Shown here piece by piece: positions 6,271 to 11,504 of a stretch of 11,504 nucleotides of DNA. The stretch covers positions 1 to 11,504 of the forward strand of contig JAFYLV010000175.1 in the NCBI GenBank assembly GCA_017556885.1, in the 5' to 3' direction. The DNA is from Clostridia bacterium. Its GTDB lineage: Bacteria; Bacillota; Clostridia; Oscillospirales; QAMX01. Each line of letters begins with the position of its first letter. Within the stretch, counting starts at the first letter, position 1. The translations under genes were made by a program, and so were the position numbers. The notes under the pieces were generated by a model. That model saw only the letters and a list, made by a program, of their open reading frames with translations. It ran no database searches and was not told the origin of the DNA.

Positions 6271-6378
6271 ACAATAGAACCGCGTTCTATTGTCGTCCCT
6301 CGCTCTAAAGAGCTCGGTCAATTCCAATTTTTCGAACAAATAGAGGGCGCACTTCTATACACCGTTCGGTGTAGTGCG
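6271..6378. repeat. Second hairpin cluster, right of the AT-rich gene
   Basis: ACAATAGAAC/GTTCTATTGT (6271-6293) is a perfect 10-bp stem with a CGC loop. GCTCT/AGAGC (6302-6313) lies inside an outer pairing CCCTC (6297-6301) / GAGGG (6343-6347). TACACCG/CGGTGTA (6358-6373) is enclosed by CGCAC (6348-6352) / GTGCG (6374-6378). Together they form a second multi-arm structured block in otherwise non-coding DNA (6207-6408). Confidence 0.6.
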
Positions 6379-6402
6379 TATGATGCTGCAACACGATTAT
6401 GG

Positions 6403-6441
6403 AAATAAAATCCTCCCTATGAAAATCTCATAGGGAGGATT
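6403..6441 (-). terminator. Rho-independent terminator of iorAB
   Basis: A perfect 14-bp stem (6409-6422 with 6428-6441) with a 5-nt loop. On the minus strand the hairpin is followed by TTATTT (6403-6408), as expected for a terminator 54 nt after the iorB stop. It could also slow plus-strand transcription from the island. Confidence 0.88.
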
Positions 6442-6494
6442 AACTATTTTACGGATCCCCTTCAAAGCCGGACGGTCTTTTTTTTGTGTTCGTT

Positions 6495-7070
6495 TTAGGC
6501 CTCGTAATTGTAGCCGAGGGTAAAGGCCTTAAGGTTTGCCTCCAAAAACTTCGGAGGAACGGTGGCGGTGATGGCATCCTGCCACACCTGCTCGGGAAGA
6601 CCCATATACTTTGCCGCGATGCCAAGCAGCACCACGTTGACAGACTTGACGTTGCCTGCCTCGGCGGCGAGGGCAAGGGCATCCGCCGCAACGATATTGA
6701 CACCGAGGGCGGCGATGCGCTCCAGCACGTTTTCGGGATAAACTGCCGCGCCGGTGATGACGGGCATGGGGTCGATCTGCTGGGTGTTGGAAACGAGGGT
6801 GCCGCCCTTCTTGAGGTAGGAGAGCCAGCGGGCGCTTTCCAGCTGCTCAAAGGAGATGATGATATCGGCCTCGCCCTCGGCGATGATGGGAGAGTAGACC
6901 TTCTCGCCTGCGCGGACATAGGTGATGACAGAACCGCCGCGCTGGGACATGCCGTGAACCTCGGAGACCTTAACGTCCAGGCCGAGATCCATAAAGACGC
7001 GGCCGAGAAGCTTGGAGGCCAGCAGGGTACCCTGGCCGCCGACACCGACGATGATAATGTTATGATTCAT
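6495..7070 (-). CDS. iorB: Indolepyruvate:ferredoxin oxidoreductase, beta subunit
   Basis: This 191-residue subunit pairs with IorA to oxidise aryl-pyruvates (indolepyruvate, phenylpyruvate, p-hydroxyphenylpyruvate) and CoA to aryl-acetyl-CoA, CO2 and reduced ferredoxin, or to run the reverse reductive carboxylation. It is the gamma-type domain of the pyruvate:ferredoxin oxidoreductase superfamily: IIIVGVGGQGT at residues 5-15, EVHGMSQRGGSV around 38-49, and a central SFEQLESARW segment, all as in the family; the length is normal. It starts 3 nt after the iorA stop, with its RBS GGGAGG (7082-7087) inside the iorA end, so the two are translationally linked. The cytosolic enzyme is oxygen-sensitive, fitting an anaerobe. 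The terminator at 6409-6441 follows. Confidence 0.95.
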   Translation of the reverse strand: MNHNIIIVGVGGQGTLLASKLLGRVFMDLGLDVKVSEVHGMSQRGGSVITYVRAGEKVYSPIIAEGEADIIISFEQLESARWLSYLKKGGTLVSNTQQIDPMPVITGAAVYPENVLERIAALGVNIVAADALALAAEAGNVKSVNVVLLGIAAKYMGLPEQVWQDAITATVPPKFLEANLKAFTLGYNYEA

Positions 7071-7073
7071 GAT

Positions 7074-8813
7074 TTACCGGGCCTCCCTTGTCTTGAATGC
7101 ATCGAAACGGCAGAGCTGAGTGCAGACGCCGCAGCCGACGCAGAGGGTCTCGTCCACAACGGCCTTGCCGTCGCGGATGCTGATGGCGGGGCAGCCGATC
7201 TTCATGCAGGCCTTGCAGCCGCGGCACTTGTCGGCATCCACGGAGAGGGGCGGCGCGTGCTTGACGGTCTTAAGCAGGGCGCAGGGACGGCGGCTGATGA
7301 TGAGAGAGGGCTCGGGACGGGCCAGCTCTTCCTTAATGACGGCGGCGGTGGCTTCCAACTCGTTGGGGTCGACCACGCGGACGTTCGGAATGCCGACGGC
7401 GCGGGCCAGCGCCTCCAGATCCACCGCGGCGGTGGGATCGCCCTTCAGGGTGAGACCGGTGGTGGGGTTCTGCTGATGGCCGGTCATACCGGTGATGGAG
7501 TTGTCCAGCACGATGACGGTGGAGATACCCTTGTTGTAGGCGATGTTGATGAGACCGGTCACACCGGAATGGATGAAGGTGGAGTCGCCGATGACGGCAA
7601 CGGCCTTGTCAAAGTTCTTGTCGCCTTCGGCCTTATTGAAGCCGTGCAGGCCGGAAATGCTCGCGCCCATGCAGACGCAGGCATCTACCTGAGAGAGGGG
7701 AGCGAGAGCGCCGAGGGTGTAGCAGCCGATATCGCCGCTGACGTAGACCTTGGCCTGCTTCAGCGCGTAATAAAGACCGCGATGGGGGCAGCCGGGGCAA
7801 AGCACCGGGGGACGGGCGGGAATGGCCTCGGGGAAGGCGACAGACTCGGTTTCCTCGCCGAGGATGGCCTTCTTGACCATTGCATGGGAGTACTCGCCGC
7901 ACAGGGAGAAGATCTCCTTGCCGGTGACATCCAGCCCGAGGGCGCGGCAGCGGGTTTCGATGATGTCCTCAAGCTCCTCAACAACATAGAGCTTGTCGAC
8001 CTTGGAGGCAAAATCGAGAATGAGGGAATCGGGCAGGGGATTGGTAAGACCGAGCTTCAGAACAGAGGCGCGGTCGCCCAATGCTTCCTTGACGTACTGA
8101 TAGGAGATGCCGGAGGTGATAACGCCGATCTTGGTGTCAGCCATCTCCACGCGGTTGAAGGGGCAGTCGGCGCCATAGGCGGCGAGCTTCTTCTGGCGCT
8201 CCTCCACGAACTCATGACGCACCTTGGCCATGGCAGGCATCATGACGTACTTCTGGGGATTTTTCTCGTAGGGTTTGTTGGGTACCTCCACGCGCGCGGA
8301 CAGCTCCACGGGATTGCGGGAGTGGGCAACGCGGGTGGTGATGCGCAGGATGACGGGGGTGTCAAAAGCCTCGGAAAGCTCAAAGGCGAGCTTTGTGAAG
8401 GAAAGGCACTCCTCGGAATCGGAGGGCTCCAGCACGGGCAGCTTTGCACCGATGGCATGGCGGCGGGTGTCCTGCTCGTTCTGGGAGGAGAACATGCCGG
8501 GATCGTCAGCCACACCGATGACGAGACCGCCGGAAACACCGGTGTAGGAGGCGGTGTAGAGGGGATCGGCGGCAACGTTGAGACCCACGTGCTTCATGGC
8601 GCAGAAGGCGCGGGCGCCGGCGATGGAGGCACCGATGGCCACCTCGCAGGCGACCTTCTCATTGGGTGCCCACTCGGCGTAAAGCTCGGGATATTCGGCG
8701 GCAAATTCCGTGATCTCCGTACTCGGGGTGCCCGGGTAGGAGGATACCACCTTGCAGCCGGCCTCGTAGAGACCGCGGGCAATGGCGGCATTGCCGATAA
8801 GCAGTTCTTTCAT
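7074..8813 (-). CDS. iorA: Indolepyruvate:ferredoxin oxidoreductase, alpha subunit
   Basis: The 579-residue catalytic subunit has the family order: an N-terminal pyrimidine-binding domain (IARGLYEAGCKVVSSYPGTP), a central transketolase-C-like part, the LCPGCPHRG motif near residue 340, the thiamine-diphosphate site with GDSTFIHSG and IVLDNSITGMTGHQ, and a C-terminal double 4Fe-4S ferredoxin domain (C530, C533, C536, C541 and C558, C561, C564, C568, all eight Cys present). The start at 8813 gives MKELLIGNAAIARG, the usual family start; an extension to 8867 would lie inside the promoter. The RBS is weak or distant (AGG 12 nt before the ATG; AAAGGA further). It is first in the iorA-iorB operon, with its own promoter at 8855-8883. 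Confidence 0.95.
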   Translation of the reverse strand: MKELLIGNAAIARGLYEAGCKVVSSYPGTPSTEITEFAAEYPELYAEWAPNEKVACEVAIGASIAGARAFCAMKHVGLNVAADPLYTASYTGVSGGLVIGVADDPGMFSSQNEQDTRRHAIGAKLPVLEPSDSEECLSFTKLAFELSEAFDTPVILRITTRVAHSRNPVELSARVEVPNKPYEKNPQKYVMMPAMAKVRHEFVEERQKKLAAYGADCPFNRVEMADTKIGVITSGISYQYVKEALGDRASVLKLGLTNPLPDSLILDFASKVDKLYVVEELEDIIETRCRALGLDVTGKEIFSLCGEYSHAMVKKAILGEETESVAFPEAIPARPPVLCPGCPHRGLYYALKQAKVYVSGDIGCYTLGALAPLSQVDACVCMGASISGLHGFNKAEGDKNFDKAVAVIGDSTFIHSGVTGLINIAYNKGISTVIVLDNSITGMTGHQQNPTTGLTLKGDPTAAVDLEALARAVGIPNVRVVDPNELEATAAVIKEELARPEPSLIISRRPCALLKTVKHAPPLSVDADKCRGCKACMKIGCPAISIRDGKAVVDETLCVGCGVCTQLCRFDAFKTREAR

Positions 8814-8854
8814 AGTGATTTCAAACCTGATCCTTTCGGAGACATATATATAAA

Positions 8855-8883
8855 AGTATATACCCATACGGGGCGGGTGTCAA
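8855..8883 (-). promoter_or_regulatory. Promoter of iorAB
   Basis: On the minus strand, consensus TTGACA (8883-8878) and TATACT (8860-8855) are 17 bp apart. The predicted start is near 8848, giving a 35-nt leader. An AT repeat (TATATATAT) follows the -10 region. Confidence 0.85.
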
Positions 8884-8897
8884 GGAAAAACTGTATC

Positions 8898-8912
8898 TCG
8901 CCTATAGGGCGA
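8898..8912. promoter_or_regulatory. Inverted repeat between two divergent promoters
   Basis: TCGCC-TATAG-GGCGA is a perfect 5-bp dyad with a 5-nt centre. It lies 15 bp upstream of the iorA -35 box and 22 bp upstream of the divergent -35 box at 8935, so a bound regulator could act on both. The short length makes this tentative. Confidence 0.35.
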
Positions 8913-8934
8913 AATTGGTCGCATAAACGGATGA

Positions 8935-8963
8935 TTGACTTTTATTTATGCGTATACTATAAT
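8935..8963 (+). promoter_or_regulatory. Promoter of the leader and the 9181 gene
   Basis: TTGACT (8935-8940) and a perfect TATAAT (8958-8963) are 17 bp apart. The predicted start is near 8970, leaving a leader of about 210 nt before the coding start at 9181. Confidence 0.85.
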
Positions 8964-8976
8964 GATATTGGAACAA

Positions 8977-9180
8977 ATGAGAAAAAACGGAGAAGGAAAA
9001 TGTAAAAAAGTGGCAGGTGCTGCTTGCGCATATCGGAACCGCCGATGCATCTTTGGCGGGAGGCACGCCGGACTTCTGCTGTGGCATTTCTAGCAGAGCC
9101 GGGAACGGATGAAAAAGCAGAGGCTGCGGGGACAGAGATAAAAATACGTACACTTTCGGAGAGAGGAGGGGATCTGCGTT
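8977..9180 (+). other. Long leader with an ATG-TAA start-stop and a 38-codon small frame
   Basis: GGAG (8989-8992) lies 7 nt before ATG at 9000, which is followed at once by TAA (9003-9005). An overlapping frame from ATG 8977 to TAG 9091-9093 would give a 38-residue basic, Cys-containing peptide but has a poor RBS. A frame beginning right after the ATG (from 9002 to TGA 9110-9112) gives a protein-like stretch with KKWQVLLAHIGTADASLAGG but no start codon. A small hairpin, ATCGG/CCGAT (9032-9046), lies inside. It could be a regulatory leader or a decayed small gene. Confidence 0.45.
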
Positions 9181-9729
9181 TTGCGGAAGATTTACGATAT
9201 CAATCTGGATGCGGAACTGGAAAAGCTTTCGGAAAGTGCGGCGAGATGTCTTGCGGCCTTCGGTGCCGTGTTGTGGGCATATATTGCGGTCGTGTTTCTG
9301 ATCGGTCCTCTCATCAGCGTTTATGACAGACCGCAGGTTTTGGTGTATGCCGCCGTAGGGTGGGTATGCAGCCGTACCTATTTTGAGTTTATCGGATATC
9401 AGGAGGCAGTGATCCCGCCGAAAGGAGCCGGGGATCGCCTGTCACGCAAGGAAATACTGATTGTAAACAGCAGATATATTCTGCGCCTGTTACGTTTCTA
9501 TGAGTTTGTGATCGTTGCGTTTGCGCTTTTTGGATTGGAATATTTTTGGTCTATCGGACAAAAATGGTGGATGGCTATCCTGCAGATGCAGGCCATGCTG
9601 CCGGTTTTTGCTGTGAGCCAAAGCATATTCGCAATGCAGTTTTACAACGGAAAGTGGAAGAAAAAACAGGAACTACGTGCAATCAAAGAGGAAACCAAAG
9701 CTGCGAAAAAGCCAGCGGAACAAAGATAA
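9181..9729 (+). CDS. Four-TM membrane protein, function unknown
   Basis: I do not recognise this 182-residue protein. The start is TTG at 9181, supported by a very strong AGGAGGGG (9164-9171) 9 nt upstream; no ATG occurs in frame near it and an in-frame stop at 9139-9141 rules out longer versions. After a short acidic N-terminus, hydrophobic segments lie at about residues 24-47, 51-68, 103-123 and 128-152. Between TM2 and TM3 is a polar loop (PPKGAGDRLSRKEILIVNSRYI). The C-terminal ~28 residues are very basic (KWKKKQELRAIKEETKAAKKP), probably cytosolic by the positive-inside rule. It is driven by the promoter at 8935-8963, divergent from iorAB. Nothing shows substrate or partner; its position between iorAB and the paaK operon is the only functional hint. 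Confidence 0.75.
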   Translation: MRKIYDINLDAELEKLSESAARCLAAFGAVLWAYIAVVFLIGPLISVYDRPQVLVYAAVGWVCSRTYFEFIGYQEAVIPPKGAGDRLSRKEILIVNSRYILRLLRFYEFVIVAFALFGLEYFWSIGQKWWMAILQMQAMLPVFAVSQSIFAMQFYNGKWKKKQELRAIKEETKAAKKPAEQR

Positions 9730-9734
9730 AAGCC

Positions 9735-9801
9735 TGCCGTAACGGCGTGCAAAATTAGCGGAGAAATCATGTCAATTTGCTTTAGTTGCTCCGCAGTAAA
9801 C
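9735..9801 (+). other. Intergenic stretch with hairpins after the 9181 gene
   Basis: GCCGT-A-ACGGC (9736-9746) is a short perfect dyad. GCGGAG (9758-9763) pairs with CTCCGC (9789-9794) around a 25-nt loop. Neither is followed by a clear T run, so the plus-strand gene appears to rely on the weaker plus-strand action of the hairpin at 9810-9842. Confidence 0.35.
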
Positions 9802-9842
9802 AAAAAATTAACCCCGACAGATTCAAAAGATCTGTCGGGGTT
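9802..9842 (-). terminator. Terminator of the paaK-ACT operon (possibly bidirectional)
   Basis: A perfect 13-bp stem (9810-9822 with 9830-9842) with a 7-nt loop. On the minus strand it is followed by a six-T run (AATTTTTTG), and it lies 26 nt after the stop of the small membrane protein. On the plus strand the tail is TTCTGCTATT, a poor T run. Confidence 0.88.
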
Positions 9843-9868
9843 CTGCTATTCGACAAATTGGGATTTTC

Positions 9869-10045
9869 TTATTTCTTTTTTGTGGTTTTATTAGCAATTC
9901 TATCGAATACCACATTCAACACACCATAAATTATTGAAGCACCAACAACCATTTTCCAATCCATGCTTTTAAACAGATATAATATTAATGCATAAACAAG
10001 TCCAAAAACAACCATGCCAATCAAGTATTTTACCCAGTTCTTCAT
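9869..10045 (-). CDS. Small two-TM membrane protein
   Basis: This 58-residue protein starts at 10045, 7 nt after AAGGAG on the minus strand; an ATG two codons earlier lies only 1 nt from that RBS. It has two hydrophobic segments, about residues 5-27 (VKYLIGMVVFGLVYALILYL) and 34-48 (MVVGASIIYGVLNVV), joined by a short loop with FKSMDW, and a basic C-terminus (RIANKTTKKK). No family is recognised; it resembles many short clostridial hairpin membrane proteins. It lies 16 nt after the ACT-domain gene and ahead of the shared terminator, so it is the last gene of that operon. It is clearly more AT-rich than the two genes before it, which may mean a separate origin. Confidence 0.7.
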   Translation of the reverse strand: MKNWVKYLIGMVVFGLVYALILYLFKSMDWKMVVGASIIYGVLNVVFDRIANKTTKKK

Positions 10046-10061
10046 AATCATACTCCTTGGC

Positions 10062-10490
10062 TTATTTTGCGAAGAGATCCTTCTCAGAGAGGGACTTAAG
10101 GCCTTCGCCGCCAAGCAGGGCGGCGGCGGTCATATTGTCGCTGACACGGAAGACCATGTAGGCACGGTCGGCATCGGCGGAGGCAAAGGCGTAGGTGTAC
10201 TCGATATCCACGCCGCCGGCAGAAAGGATCTGCACGATGTTGGCGAGGCTGCCGGGTGTGTGGGGCACGGACACCGCGAGGACATCCGTCAGGCTGCAGA
10301 TGTAACCGGCATCCTTGATGATCTCGGCAACTGCCTCGGGGTTCTCCGCGATGAGGCGGAGAATGCCGAAGTCCTGGGTGTCTGCAATGGAGAGGGCGTG
10401 GAGGTTGATGTTTTTACCGCCGAGAAGGGCGGCGACATCGGCGAGCTGGCCCTTTTTGTTTTCAAGAAATACGGAGATCTGCTTGATCAT
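10062..10490 (-). CDS. Double ACT domain protein, putative amino acid-binding regulator
   Basis: The 142-residue protein consists of two ACT domains with no catalytic domain: about residues 1-68 (MIKQISVFLENKKGQLADV ... GGKNINLHALSI) and 69-142 (DVLAVSVPHTPGSLANIVQ ... GGVDIEYTYAF). ACT domains bind small ligands, usually amino acids, at dimer interfaces. Stand-alone double ACT proteins are common partners of phenylacetate-CoA ligase in anaerobes, as here: the gene begins 20 nt after the ligase stop, with a strong AAAGGAGG RBS 7-8 nt from its ATG. A role in sensing aromatic amino acids and adjusting the ligase or IorAB is an inference from this context. Confidence 0.9.
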   Translation of the reverse strand: MIKQISVFLENKKGQLADVAALLGGKNINLHALSIADTQDFGILRLIAENPEAVAEIIKDAGYICSLTDVLAVSVPHTPGSLANIVQILSAGGVDIEYTYAFASADADRAYMVFRVSDNMTAAALLGGEGLKSLSEKDLFAK

Positions 10491-10510
10491 GGTGATTTCC
10501 TCCTTTGCTG

Positions 10511-11504
10511 TCAGTCATGCAGCTTGCGCTTGTCGATGACGCGGACGGCCTTGCCTTCGCTGCGGGTGATGGACTTGGGGGCCACAAGGTGGATCTTGGG
10601 GTTGATGCCGAGAACGGTCTTGATATCGTTTGCAAGAGCAGCCTCCCGGGCGCTGATCTCCTTGACGGTGTCGGAGAACTGATCGGGGCTGAGCTCCACG
10701 TTGATATCGAGGGTATCGTTGTTCTTTACGCGGTCCACAAGGATCTGGTAGTTGGGGGAATAGCCCTTTTCCAGAAGCACAGTCTCGATCTGGGAGGGGA
10801 AGACGTTGACACCGCGGATGATGAGCATATCGTCGCTGCGGCCCATGGGCTTGCACATACGCACGTGGGTGCGGCCGCAGGAACAGGGAGTGCGGTCCAG
10901 CACGCAGATGTCGCGGGTGCGGTAGCGCAGCAGGGGGAAGGCCTTCTTGGTGATGGAGGTGAAGACCAGCTCACCCTTTTCGCCGTCGGGGAGGACTTCA
11001 CCGGTCTCGGGGTTAATGATCTCGGCGATGAAATGGTCCTCGTTGATGTGCATGCCCTTCTGCTCGCAGCACTCAAAAGCAACGCCCGGGCCGCTGGTCT
11101 CGGTCAGACCGTAAATATCATAGGCCTTGATGCCGAGGGCAGCTTCAATATCGCGGCGCATCTCTTCCGTCCAGGGCTCGGCACCGAAGATGCCGGCCTT
11201 GAGGTCGAGCTCATCGGGGGAGATGCCCATTTCCTTCAGGGTCTCGCCGATGTAGGCGGCATAGGAGGGGGTGCAGCAGATGATGGTGGAGTGAAGATCC
11301 TGCATAAACTGGATCTGGCGCTCGGTATTGCCGGAGGACATCGGCAGGGTCAGGCAGCCCACCTTGTGGGCGCCGTCATGGAGTCCGGAACCGCCGGTGA
11401 ACAGGCCGTAGCCGTAGCAGACCTGGACCACGTCGTCCTCGGTGCCGCCGGCGGCCACGATGGCGCGGGCGGTGCAGTCCTCCCACAGGTCGATGTCATG
11501 CTGG
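10511..11504 (-). CDS. paaK: Phenylacetate-CoA ligase (5' end outside the window)
   Basis: AMP-forming arylacetate-CoA ligase: aryl acetate + ATP + CoA gives aryl-acetyl-CoA + AMP + PPi. The visible 330 residues are about the last three quarters of the family's ~430. Diagnostic segments are YGYGLFTGGSGLHDGA (substrate/nucleotide region), YDIYGLTETSGPG (adenylate-forming core), RYRTRDI with the Asp that binds the ribose, the CSCGRTHVRM cysteine cluster, and the hinge GRSDDMLIIRGVNVFPSQIE before the C-terminal domain, which ends in the EGKAVRVIDKRK lysine region. The frame runs on past 11458 to the window edge (DIDLWEDCTARAIVAAGG), so the true start is upstream. First visible gene of an operon with the ACT and small membrane proteins. 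True substrate could be phenylacetate, indoleacetate or hydroxyphenylacetate. Confidence 0.94.
   Translation of the reverse strand, partial: QHDIDLWEDCTARAIVAAGGTEDDVVQVCYGYGLFTGGSGLHDGAHKVGCLTLPMSSGNTERQIQFMQDLHSTIICCTPSYAAYIGETLKEMGISPDELDLKAGIFGAEPWTEEMRRDIEAALGIKAYDIYGLTETSGPGVAFECCEQKGMHINEDHFIAEIINPETGEVLPDGEKGELVFTSITKKAFPLLRYRTRDICVLDRTPCSCGRTHVRMCKPMGRSDDMLIIRGVNVFPSQIETVLLEKGYSPNYQILVDRVKNNDTLDINVELSPDQFSDTVKEISAREAALANDIKTVLGINPKIHLVAPKSITRSEGKAVRVIDKRKLHD

Larger units (their letters stand above)
5648..6483. repeat. Nested inverted repeats bounding an ~840-bp island
   Basis: AAAAAAGACCGTCC (5648-5661) is a perfect inverted copy of GGACGGTCTTTTTT (6470-6483). Inside it, CGTAAAACAGTTAA (5675-5688) matches the inverse of 6440-6453 at 13 of 14 positions. 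On each side the inner copy is followed at once by a strong hairpin (5687-5717 and 6409-6441). The outer copies begin 8-9 nt after the stop codons of dCMP deaminase and iorB respectively. Either this is an element inserted into a shared terminator, or two copies of a gene-end module; see findings. Confidence 0.75.

Noticed and set aside
8953..8958. TATACT as the -10 box of the plus-strand promoter
   Set aside because: Its spacing to TTGACT is only 12 bp; the TATAAT at 8958-8963 gives the ideal 17 bp.
6486..9005. An 839-codon open frame on the plus strand opposite iorAB
   Set aside because: It is antisense to two well-recognised genes, has a composition typical of the mirror frame of GC-rich coding DNA (Gly, Asp, His, Ala rich) and matches no family I know.
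9024..9326. 100-codon plus-strand frame overlapping the start of the four-TM gene
   Set aside because: No RBS at its start, it overlaps the better-supported frame from 9181, and its product loses hydrophobic patterning. A decayed coding stretch at 9075-9180 cannot be excluded.
10014..10682. Plus-strand frame of 222 codons opposite the ACT and paaK genes
   Set aside because: Shadow of the real minus-strand genes; its Gly/Asp/Val-rich composition comes from their codon usage.

Overview
The window looks like a chromosomal segment from an anaerobic gut-type clostridium (Firmicutes), most plausibly an Oscillospiraceae/Ruminococcaceae-like lineage. The basis is the gene content (indolepyruvate:ferredoxin oxidoreductase, phenylacetate-CoA ligase with an ACT partner, an UPF0371/DUF1846 protein), GGAGG-type ribosome binding sites, near-consensus sigma-A promoters with 17-bp spacers, and GC-rich genes separated by AT-rich stretches. 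The taxon is an inference; there is no rRNA or marker gene here.

Left part (1-3550): the 3' end of 6-phosphogluconate dehydrogenase (gnd) with its terminator, then three surface-directed genes, each with its own promoter. These are a membrane-anchored two-domain protein of unknown function (455-1297), a secreted C39-like cysteine peptidase with a long N-terminal region and a LacI-type operator at its promoter (1514-2635), and a second membrane-anchored protein made of two ~80% identical 113-residue repeats (2734-3498). The two anchored proteins have the same layout (short Lys start, one N-terminal TM, two tandem domains), the same style of RBS, and terminators identical over 25 nt.

Middle (3558-6494): an UPF0371/DUF1846 gene with dCMP deaminase 43 nt behind it, on one likely transcript. 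Then comes an ~840-bp non-housekeeping island between the convergent dCMP deaminase and iorB genes. It is bounded by a perfect 14-bp inverted repeat and a nested 13/14 inverted repeat, contains clusters of small hairpins on both sides of a very AT-rich 100-codon gene, and may be an insertion into an ancestral bidirectional terminator.

Right part (6495-11504): iorA-iorB on the minus strand with a strong promoter; a divergent promoter driving a long leader and a four-TM protein of unknown function; then a minus-strand operon of phenylacetate-CoA ligase (5' end outside the window), a double-ACT protein and a small two-TM protein. IorAB and PaaK together would interconvert aryl acids, aryl-acetyl-CoA and aryl-pyruvates, linking aromatic amino acids with ferredoxin; the ACT protein is a plausible aromatic-amino-acid sensor for this module. 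No tRNA, rRNA, CRISPR array or transposase was found.
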